Source of the DNA: Cytophagales bacterium
GTDB lineage: Bacteria; Bacteroidota; Bacteroidia; Cytophagales; Cyclobacteriaceae
Direction of reading: 5' to 3'
DNA length: 6,237 bases
Assembly: GCA_003454975.1 (NCBI GenBank)
Contig: DMST01000156.1
Coordinates: forward strand, 5,135-11,371
Every line of letters starts with the position of its first letter. Position 1 is the first letter of the stretch. A model generated the notes under the pieces. That model was given only the letters and a program-made list of their open reading frames with translations, had not been told where the DNA came from and made no database searches. Positions 1 to 5,134 of this stretch are shown here, one piece after another. Made by a program: the position numbers and the translations under genes.

Positions 1-322
1 CGCGTTCGTGGGGAGCCACCAAAATGAGGACCCCTATTTTGCCATCGCTGCCCCCAATTTCCCACGTTTCGCGCATCTCCTGGGCCATGTCTTCAGGCGG
101 ATAACCTGCCAGCGTACTCACAGTGACTACCTGATAGGTGAGCGGGTGCTCATCGGAAACCCGCATAAAAGAGAGCAGTTCGGTTTCTTCTTTGTCTGTG
201 AGTAGTCCGGCATTATCCATGATGGGGCCGGTAGGTGGGATCAGGCTAATGTATTCTTTGAGGGACTGTGCTGTAGTAAAGTGCGCGAAGAGTAAAAAGC
301 CTAAGGATAGCAGTTTGTTCAT
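1..322 (-). CDS. TPM-domain secreted protein, N-terminal part (runs off the window)
   Basis: The gene starts with ATG at 322-320 and stays open to base 1, giving 107 residues; the rest is outside the window. Residues 1-18 form a signal peptide (MNKLLSLGFLLFAHFTTA, cleavage before QS). From about residue 33 the TPM fold begins: DNAGLLTDKEE, then YQVVTVSTLAGYPPEDMA and RETWEIGG, then KIGVLILVA at 95-103. These match the strand and helix pattern of TPM_phosphatase (PF04536, YgcG-like). The family is secreted or membrane-anchored; acid phosphatase activity is reported for the plant member and a role in membrane or photosystem maintenance is proposed, but bacterial substrates are largely unknown. 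It is a paralogue of the gene at 2764-3474, with which it shares TVxTLAG, RETWExGGSxGK and GVLIL. The base before the ATG region is A-rich without a Shine-Dalgarno site. Whether it has a membrane segment and glycine tail like its paralogue cannot be seen. Confidence 0.85.
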   Translation of the reverse strand, partial: MNKLLSLGFLLFAHFTTAQSLKEYISLIPPTGPIMDNAGLLTDKEETELLSFMRVSDEHPLTYQVVTVSTLAGYPPEDMAQEMRETWEIGGSDGKIGVLILVAPHER

Positions 323-351
323 TTTGGCGTTGAGTTGGTTGGTAGAAAAAG

Positions 352-359
352 AAAAGATA
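352..359 (-). promoter_or_regulatory. Possible -7 element for the TPM gene at 322
   Basis: On the minus strand TATCTTTT lies 29 bases before the ATG, close to the Bacteroidota -7 consensus TAnnTTTG (last base differs). I see no well-spaced TTG element upstream, so this is only a candidate. The strong terminator at 401-437 just upstream means that this gene needs its own promoter, which is the main reason to look here. Confidence 0.3.
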
Positions 360-400
360 CTGTTAATAATAACGCAGTGTTTTACCCTCAAGGTTACAAC

Positions 401-437
401 AAAAAACGGGCTACTCCACTAGGAATAGCCCGTTTTG
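401..437 (-). terminator. Rho-independent terminator after the 456-845 gene
   Basis: An 11-base-pair perfect inverted repeat (AAAACGGGCTA at 403-413 with TAGCCCGTTTT at 426-436) continues, after one C/A mismatch, with three more pairs (415-417 with 422-424) around a four-base loop. On the minus strand the stem is followed by a run of T (401-406 are all A on the plus strand), the layout of an intrinsic terminator. It sits 19 bases downstream of the stop of the 456-845 gene and separates it from the TPM gene at 322. The A/T flanks on both sides could let it work in both directions, but no plus-strand gene is seen. Confidence 0.85.
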
Positions 438-455
438 CATAAAAATCGATTGCCC

Positions 456-845
456 CTATTCTTCGCCAGAGTAGGCTACATCGGGCAAGGACTTAACCGA
501 AATGGCTTTGTACTCACCGCCGTTGAACATGACCACGAAAGAATCTGGCCGAATGGAAAACCCTCGAGGTAAATCGCCCACGAGAACCGCTAAGTAGCTA
601 AGTTCCTCCTGATCGTTCCACCGGGTAACAACAGAGATTTCTGGGTTTACCAGCTGCATGATCTTTTCCTGTAGGTCAATTTCATGCTGAGTCATGGTAT
701 GGTCAATCGTGACCACCAAATCATACTGCGAGGCATCAATCAGTAGCTCTTCGTCAAAAGAAGAACTCTCTGCTTGTGCCCAAGCAGGGATACTGCACAA
801 GGCTAGCAATCCGCTGAGCGAGAGAAGGGTTAATACTTTTTTCAT
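456..845 (-). CDS. Small secreted protein of unknown function (129 aa)
   Basis: I do not recognise this family. The ATG at 845-843 is followed by a clear signal peptide (MKK, hydrophobic core, then IPAWA before QAES; cleavage near residue 24). The mature part is about 105 residues, acidic, and alternates short hydrophobic strands (YDLVVTID, ISVVTRW, YLAVLVG, SFVVMFNGG, YKAISV) with one likely helix (QHEIDLQEKIMQLV), so a small alpha/beta periplasmic or secreted domain is likely. It has no lipobox, no cysteine in the mature part and no catalytic motif that I can name. It is a single-gene transcription unit: a good promoter at 882-910 lies in the gap after the 939-1868 gene, and a strong terminator follows at 401-437. 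The reading frame and signal peptide make it a convincing real gene; the function is open. Confidence 0.85.
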   Translation of the reverse strand: MKKVLTLLSLSGLLALCSIPAWAQAESSSFDEELLIDASQYDLVVTIDHTMTQHEIDLQEKIMQLVNPEISVVTRWNDQEELSYLAVLVGDLPRGFSIRPDSFVVMFNGGEYKAISVKSLPDVAYSGEE

Positions 846-881
846 ACTTGTATGTGGGTTGTATAAATAAACTGGTATTGC

Positions 882-910
882 AATATAACAGTATGCTGGT
901 CTAGTGTCAA
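882..910 (-). promoter_or_regulatory. Promoter for the 456-845 gene
   Basis: On the minus strand TTGACA (910-905) is followed, after exactly 17 bases, by TATATT (887-882), then GC. This fits a classical -35/-10 pair with one mismatch, and also the Bacteroidota TTG plus TAnnTTTG form less well (TATATTGC). The expected start of transcription near 875 would give a leader of about 30 bases before the ATG at 845. Being unusually close to the sigma-70 consensus for this phylum, it may be a fairly strong promoter. Confidence 0.5.
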
Positions 911-938
911 CTAAGTTTTTCGGTGATAGCGGAATTGT

Positions 939-1868
939 CTATGGCGTACTTACTTGCTGTACTGCTTGTTGACCAAGCCGACGGGCTTGGGCTATAAATT
1001 GGGGATCGAAAATCAACTGATCAAAGGCTTGGCCTACGGCATAGGTAAAAGCTTGCTCCAAGGTCTCTAATCGGTAGGGAGCACCTGACTTGAATACCCC
1101 TTGCGAATCGTTCTGATACACTACTTTCTGAGTAACCGGATCGAACAAATACCAGCGTAGGGTTACATCTACTGCATGGTTGCTTTGAAGTCCGGATGAA
1201 GCACTCTGGGATTTCTTCACCAACAAATCAATCACCTTTACTCCTAAGATTACCTGAGGACCTGGAGTGGGCGCTTCTTCCATGAAGAATGCCTCAGGAC
1301 GCTCTTCAGGCCGGAGCGAGTCGGGTAGATAGATGCCGTGTTGTACCAATTGACGATCGAGGGCTAAGGGGATGCGCGCCAGCAAGTAGTCTAGTTGGTA
1401 AACGTCACTACCATAGATGCGCTCTTGAGAGCGCTCGGAATAGTCAAATACAGTAGAAAATATAGCTACTAGTTTGTCTACCTCTACGGCAAAAGCGGAT
1501 TTGGCCACGTGCAAGGTGAAATCCCAAGGTTCGTTTACCAAAGGAGGGTTGGGTTCTAATTTGACATAATGCCGAAAACTTTTTCGCTCTTCTGGATAGG
1601 GAATGGTTATTACCTTGGTTTCATGCCCAGGCCGTGAGAGGGTGAAGATGTGCTCCTCTGACTTGTTCCTGAATTTGATTCTGGTTTGGTAAAGGGTGGT
1701 GGTCCTTCCTGGCTGAAACGTAAGAGATTTTACGAATCTATCGTTGTGGTGGAGTTGCACACCGTCCGTTTGGCAGACCAATTCGAAAGTAACGGTGACG
1801 CTTTGGGCAGCAACCAACGAGGTAGAGAGAATGAGGAGGATAAGGGTGGCGAGAAATGTGCGGGCCAT
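939..1868 (-). CDS. Secreted protein of unknown function with a PEGA-like N-terminal region (309 aa)
   Basis: I chose the ATG at 1868-1866 (MARTFLATLILL); an in-frame TTG two codons upstream is less likely. Residues 1-21 are a signal peptide ending in LVAA before QSVTV. Residues about 30-100 are beta-rich, with a pattern that recalls PEGA-type surface domains (GVQLHHNDRFVKSLTFQPG, then FTLSRPGHETKVITIPYP). The middle (about 120-190) is helical and charged. The C-terminal half has VILGVKVIDLLVKK and VDVTLRWYLFDPVTQKVVYQ, then an amphipathic helix (LEQAFTYAVGQAFDQLIFDP), a layout seen in periplasmic proteins whose central sheet carries an edge of the form 'W.LFD..T.KVVY'. I cannot assign a family or reaction. 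There is no lipobox, so it is probably soluble in the periplasm or loosely bound to the envelope. A TTG plus CAACTTTG pair ends only three bases before the ATG, so a leaderless or very short-leader transcript is possible but unproven. Confidence 0.85.
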   Translation of the reverse strand: MARTFLATLILLILSTSLVAAQSVTVTFELVCQTDGVQLHHNDRFVKSLTFQPGRTTTLYQTRIKFRNKSEEHIFTLSRPGHETKVITIPYPEERKSFRHYVKLEPNPPLVNEPWDFTLHVAKSAFAVEVDKLVAIFSTVFDYSERSQERIYGSDVYQLDYLLARIPLALDRQLVQHGIYLPDSLRPEERPEAFFMEEAPTPGPQVILGVKVIDLLVKKSQSASSGLQSNHAVDVTLRWYLFDPVTQKVVYQNDSQGVFKSGAPYRLETLEQAFTYAVGQAFDQLIFDPQFIAQARRLGQQAVQQVSTP

Positions 1869-2033
1869 AAGCAAAGTTGTTTATGGGTTATGGCCGCAAG
1901 GTTTGTGCCAGGCAGGGGTACTGTTAGGGGGCAGTTGGGAAAAGAATCGAGTAGCTGGACTAACCAAACTCTGCCCCGCGTTAGGTAATCATGAATCCCT
2001 ACTTTATCAATGAACCCAATACTTCGGATACAC

Positions 2034-2428
2034 ACTACTTTCTAGCCTCCTCTAACTGCCCAAGCGCCTCCTTCACGCTGTGCACGGGTAGTTGGCAAGC
2101 ACTGTTAAAACATACGTACACCGTTGTTTGTCCGTTGACAGCCACTCGGTCTTCCAGTAGGGGCAAATCGCTTTTTGTTTCCGTACCTACCACCACGGCA
2201 TCGGGCAGGTATTGCTGGTGCAGCTGTTTGCGGAAGGCTTGGGCCTCGGGGCCCACTACGGCAATCTCTGCGGTGGGCTGGTAGTAGCGGATAAACAGGC
2301 TAGCCCAATTCGCCAAGTCTCGGGGGGGGCTCCATCACCAGCTTTTGCATATGGCCCATCAGGTCCTCGGCTACCGAGGTGTACCGGTTGGAACTCGTAA
2401 GCAAGCCTAGGGTGTACAAATGATTGTG
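2034..2428 (-). pseudogene. Copy A: displaced 3' end of a DUF255 gene
   Basis: This stretch repeats the last part of the DUF255 gene at 4781-6237. From 2034 to 2389 it matches 4780-5134 with eight substitutions and one inserted base, about 97.7 percent identity, and the match stops exactly at the stop codon (2035-2037). The inserted base makes a run of eight G (2322-2329; the intact gene has GGGGGTG) and breaks the frame before PRDLANWASLF. The other changes include two Glu-to-Lys and one Arg-to-Ser. From 2390 to 2428 identity drops sharply, yet the protein reads HNHLYTLGLLTSSNRY against HNLFTLGLLTGSNRY, with mostly synonymous changes. There is no start or N-terminal domain, so no working protein is expected. 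A TTG-started 93-residue reading frame exists here but I take it as residue of the parent frame, not a gene. Confidence 0.9.
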
Positions 2429-2431
2429 TTA

Positions 2432-2719
2432 GGGGCTGGCGATAATTTTGAGTTCGGTGGGTAGAATTCGGATTTTTAGCCGACCGCTAACCCAGCCAGA
2501 AGTAACCACGGATACGGGTAGATTGAGGGCCTAAGCCAAGCGTTGTTCAAGATTGAATAGATCGGGGAGGCCCACACGTTTCCGGTATTGTAAGATTATA
2601 CAGGAGGAGCCTGGTTCATGGGCTTTTTGTCGGCCGGGGCCGTCCATTACATTGACTGGGGGTGGTCCAAAGGGAGCCGTAATCCGACGAATGGTTTCAA
2701 TGTGGTGGGTAGGTAGCAT
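2432..2719 (-). pseudogene. Relic of a MNT-type nucleotidyltransferase
   Basis: From ATG at 2719 the frame reads 62 residues, meets TAG at 2531-2533, and continues readable for 33 more codons until TAA at 2429-2431. Its pattern fits small MNT nucleotidyltransferases (antitoxin-like partners of HEPN proteins): an N-terminal helix HHIETIRRITAPFGP, then a degraded GSxAR...SDxDL catalytic block (here GPGRQKAHEPGSSCIIL), then VGLPDLFNLEQRLA, and, after the stop, ALNLPVSVVTSGWV and RLKIRILPTELKII, as in the family's 'L..LE..L...L...VDVVT...L...L...I' end. The catalytic Ser and the two Asp are lost, and a stop splits the frame, so it is dead. No HEPN partner is visible. It runs straight, in the same frame, into copy A. 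The assignment rests on pattern only. Confidence 0.6.
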
Positions 2720-2763
2720 TTCATAAGATAAGGATTTGTTGGATGAAATACCTCCCGGAGGGT

Positions 2764-3474
2764 TTAGAAGTCCCCTCCACCGCCGCCACCCCCTCCGTCG
2801 CTACCCCCACCACTGCTACCCCCACCGCTGCTGTTCCCACCGCCGTCGCCAATGCTGAAGGTAGGTCCGCCACCGCTGCCCGATCCGATCCCTAGTTTCC
2901 GGAAAAGAAGACGGAGTGGTAAAAGGATGGCTAGCAGGATTAGTAGCCACCAAGGCATAGTTCGGTCGGAGGAGTAGTTCAATGTGGGCTGGCTGGCAGC
3001 ATGTAGCTTAGCCAACCCGTATGTAAGCCCTTTGTAGTACTGGTTTCCTCGGAACCAGGGAAGTATATAGTCATTTACGATCTGCTGCACGGTGTCGTTG
3101 GGTAGCCGATGCTTCACCATCGATCCGGTAGACACATATAGCTTTCGTTCGGATTGGGCAAGTAAGATCAGTACCCCGTTTTTCCCGTTGGAGCCGCCAA
3201 GCTCCCAAGTTTCTCTCAGCCTGGCCGTTACCTCTTTGGGTGAAAAACCAGCCAGGGTAGTTACTGTGCAAAGGGCGTAGCGTATGCGGCCAGTCTGTGA
3301 GAGTGAATCTGCTTGCTGTTGTAGCCGTATTTCTTCCGTGTCGTTGAGCACAAAGGCAAAGTCACTTACCGTGCCCCGATAAGGAAACCGGATGAGGTAT
3401 TCGTCCAAATCTTGAGCCAGCGCCAAGGACGAAAGGCTTAGATAGAAAGTAAAAACACTAAATAGCTGGTGCAT
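2764..3474 (-). CDS. TPM-domain protein, secreted and membrane-anchored, glycine-rich tail (236 aa)
   Basis: Residues 1-20 are a signal peptide (ending SSLALA before QD). Residues about 37-160 are a TPM_phosphatase domain (PF04536): LCTVTTLAGFSPKEV, RETWELGG (87-94), NGVLILLA (99-106), RKLYVSTGS (110-118), then the ILPWFRGNQYYKGLTYGLAKL end typical of the family. A transmembrane helix follows (WWLLILLAILLPLRLLF, 175-191), then a basic RKL and a glycine/serine tail (197-236) ending DGGGGGGGGDF, as in YgcG-like proteins. The expected topology is a periplasmic TPM domain anchored in the inner membrane, with the tail on the cytoplasmic side. Substrate is unknown; phosphatase activity is known only for some relatives. 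No LemA-type partner lies nearby. It lies between relics (copy C and the MNT relic) yet is intact, and has a paralogue at 1-322. I see no Shine-Dalgarno site before the ATG. Confidence 0.9.
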   Translation of the reverse strand: MHQLFSVFTFYLSLSSLALAQDLDEYLIRFPYRGTVSDFAFVLNDTEEIRLQQQADSLSQTGRIRYALCTVTTLAGFSPKEVTARLRETWELGGSNGKNGVLILLAQSERKLYVSTGSMVKHRLPNDTVQQIVNDYILPWFRGNQYYKGLTYGLAKLHAASQPTLNYSSDRTMPWWLLILLAILLPLRLLFRKLGIGSGSGGGPTFSIGDGGGNSSGGGSSGGGSDGGGGGGGGDF

Positions 3475-3840
3475 AGTTTAGCTTGAAAGGAGGAGTTTAC
3501 GTTGTTCTTGTTTTTTATGTTGGGTATTTGGGGTAACTCTAGAATGAATACCTGCCAATAAGATAGCTTGTAAGTATTCAACCCCTGATTCGGTGGGGGT
3601 GTTCAGGTCAATTCAAAGGATATTGATCGGTTCAGTGTTTTCGCTCCGCCGATTCCCATTAGTATTCTTACAAGTAAATATACATGAAGTCATTCGTCGG
3701 ATCAACTTCGGATTGGATAGCCGAATAGTTTATGTACTTCTTTCGGGTAATTAATCAACAAAAAAGGGATCAGAAGTTGTAGTGAAAAAGTGATTGATTT
3801 AATGATAGGAAGCCGTGGATACCACCCCAACAATGGGAGG
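3475..3840 (-). other. Gene-free stretch upstream of the TPM gene
   Basis: About 365 bases, visibly richer in A and T than the coding parts, without a recognisable gene. On the plus strand a short open stretch (3649-3753, ending VIRRINFGLDSRIVYVLLSGN before TAA) looks coding-like but has no start and no family that I recognise; it may be a relic. An 8-base inverted pair, CTTGTAAG at 3567-3574 and CTTACAAG at 3667-3674, encloses about 92 bases. On the minus strand TTG, 20 bases, TATATTTA (around 3681-3711) is a weak promoter candidate for the TPM gene, but would leave a leader of about 200 bases. Confidence 0.5.
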
Positions 3841-3972
3841 TTAATTTTCTATTTTCAAGCACCCAAATCCGATGCCTGAGATTGACCTGGATTCCTTTAG
3901 CTGCTCAAGTGCCTCCTCTATACTGTGCATGGGGAGTTGACAAGCCCGGTTGAAGGATACATCGTGATTTGT
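3841..3972 (-). pseudogene. Copy C: diverged relic of the DUF255 3' end
   Basis: The minus-strand frame reads VSFNRACQLPMHSIEEALEQ and then LKESR, against VCFNRACQLPVHSVEEALGQLEEAR in the intact gene at 4781-6237. The nucleotide match runs from about 3886 to 3972 with many third-position changes (for example TTC/TTT, CGG/CGT, TGT/TGC, CTC/CTA, AGT/AGC), so it came from a homologue that diverged under selection rather than from a recent copy. A four-base deletion near 3960 breaks the frame upstream, and the first cysteine of the C-x4-C pair is serine. The parent stop codon is lost; the frame runs on to TAA at 3841. The homology starts only four bases after the stop of the winged-helix gene. 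Confidence 0.8.
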
Positions 3973-3975
3973 GGA

Positions 3976-4320
3976 TTAGAATACCTCAACCCATAGGTAA
4001 TGGGTATTGGCTCCCTTGCCTTCACGCTTAGCAAATCCCTTTGATACAAATTTGGCTAAATGTCTTCTAGCGGTACAGGTAGAAACACTAGCCAGATCGG
4101 CGTATTTGGTAGCGGTGAGTTGTTTGTGTTCTTTGAGAATGTCTGATGTAGGAATTTCAATTACTGTTTCTTGTGGCTTATCTTGGAAAAGATGCTTTGG
4201 GATGGGGGGCTTTTTGAGGAACGCCTTTGCCTTGGCTACTTTTTCAGGGAATAAGTTCGTTTCGCTGAGCTTATTTAACTCTGGATTATAGGTGATGGTG
4301 GAATCTTTATTTGCGCTCAT
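3976..4320 (-). CDS. Winged-helix protein, probable partner of DUF6934 (114 aa)
   Basis: ATG at 4320-4318, stop at 3976-3978. Residues 10-36 form a short conserved-looking opening (TYNPELNKLSETNLFPEKVAKAKAFL). A charged linker follows. Residues about 68-112 are a winged helix: LTATKYADLASVS, then the recognition helix STCTARRHLAKFVSKG, then the wing KREGKGANTHYLWV. This type of wHTH ends Fic proteins and RecG-like regulators, where it binds DNA. The start overlaps by 14 bases the end of the DUF6934 frame (TAA at 4307-4309), so translation was coupled and the two were one operon. Here the upstream gene is broken, while this one is intact. It may act as a DNA-binding regulator or as the second half of a two-gene module; the function is not known. 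No separate promoter is seen. Confidence 0.8.
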   Translation of the reverse strand: MSANKDSTITYNPELNKLSETNLFPEKVAKAKAFLKKPPIPKHLFQDKPQETVIEIPTSDILKEHKQLTATKYADLASVSTCTARRHLAKFVSKGFAKREGKGANTHYLWVEVF

Positions 4321-4776
4321 CCTTTCCTTCCTTTCTCATGGCCATGAAGGCTGCATAGTTTTTATTGTGAACGATAAGTTACCATCGATAGGTTTCGTCA
4401 TCAAATCCTGAAATAATGAAGTCCTGATTGATTTCATCATTAGACTCCAAATCAGAATCTGGTACAATCGTGTTCTTGCAGGGGTATTCCCTTCAAAATA
4501 TAGCTTGGCACGTGGGTGATGATTTAGAAAGATTACGCCAATTCTAGCGATGGTGATGAATACCTTATGGGTGTCAAGGTTGTTTGTTCTAACCGTGTGG
4601 TTTATAATTCCAGTGATAAGATTTTCATCCCCAAAGGCAAGATTGATTACGTTGGGTTCTATTTCAAATAGCTGTACTTTCTTTATGATGTTTCCTTGTG
4701 GCCCTTTGCTAATAAATTGAAAGACAGCTTAGTCATTACTGAATTTTATATCGTATTGAGATAATTCTATGTTCAC
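4307..4776 (-). pseudogene. Broken DUF6934 gene
   Basis: Conceptual reading from GTG at 4776 gives VNIELSQYDIKFSND, TAA at 4729-4731, then in the same frame AVFQFISKGPQGNIIKKVQ, INLAFGDENLITGIINHTV and GNTPARTRLYQ. The order 'F.F.S.GP.G.I.K.VQ', 'NLAFGD', 'V..NN.D..KV' and 'G.TPARTRLY' is the DUF6934 signature. After the CAG at 4459-4461 the frame shifts; it goes on as SDLESNDEINQDFIISGFDD, TYRW, TAA at 4379-4381, then LIVHNKNYAAFMAMRKEG and the normal-looking end ERK with TAA at 4307-4309. Two stops and one shift make it a pseudogene of about 156 codons, close to the usual family length. It begins five bases after the DUF255 stop. The family's function is undescribed to my knowledge; the domain occurs in Bacteroidota, often with a small overlapping gene downstream, as here. 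Confidence 0.85.
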
Positions 4777-4779
4777 CCT

Positions 4780-5134
4780 ACTACTTTCTAGCCTCCTCTA
4801 ACTGCCCAAGCGCCTCCTCCACGCTGTGCACGGGTAGTTGGCAAGCACGGTTAAAACATACGTACACCGTGGTTTGTCCGTTTACAGCCACTCGGTCTTC
4901 CAGTAGGGGCAAATCGCTTTCTGTTTCTGTACCTACCACCACGGCATCGGGCAGGTATTGCTGGTGCAGCTGTTTGCGGAAGGCTTGGGCCTCGGGGCCC
5001 ACTACGGCAATCTCAGCGGTGGGCTGGTAGTAGCGGATAAACAGGCTAGCCCAATTCGCCAAGTCTCGGGGGTGCTCCATCACCAGCTTTTGCATATGGC
5101 CCATCAGGTCCTCGGCTACCGAGGTGTACCGGTT
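4780..5134 (-). repeat. Parent segment of direct repeat shared with 2034-2389
   Basis: These 355 bases, the last part of the intact DUF255 gene plus one base after the stop, recur in the same orientation at 2034-2389 with about 97.7 percent identity, 2746 bases away. The shorter, older copy at 3886-3972 matches the region just inside the stop. Recombination between the two long copies would delete the intervening 2.7 kb, including the TPM and winged-helix genes, and leave a DUF255 gene followed by the 939-1868 gene. Confidence 0.95.

Noticed and set aside
1686..2284. Several overlapping open frames of 89-101 codons on both strands (1686-1988, 1730-2035, 1744-2013, 1991-2284)
   Set aside because: They lie antisense to, or across the edges of, the secreted-protein gene and copy A, have unlikely amino-acid make-up, and resemble no protein I know.
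2322..2329. Run of eight G as a phase-variable switch
   Set aside because: It lies in a fragment lacking its start and most of its domains, so switching the frame would not restore a protein.
2212..2400. Plus-strand frame MLVQLFAEGLGLG..., found again at 4958-5149
   Set aside because: Its repetition merely reflects the DUF255 duplication; it is antisense to the conserved frame.
2751..2761. CCTCCCGGAGG just after the TPM gene as a terminator
   Set aside because: The palindrome leaves a one-base loop and has no T run on the minus strand.
2768..2845. C-rich triplet-like repeats as a DNA repeat array or CRISPR-like element
   Set aside because: They encode the glycine/serine tail of the TPM protein in frame, a known feature of the family.
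3071..3280. Open frames of 62-66 codons on both strands inside the TPM gene
   Set aside because: Shadows of a clearly coding TPM domain.
3567..3674. Inverted pair CTTGTAAG / CTTACAAG as ends of a miniature mobile element
   Set aside because: Only eight bases match, with no target-site duplication or further similarity; chance is enough.
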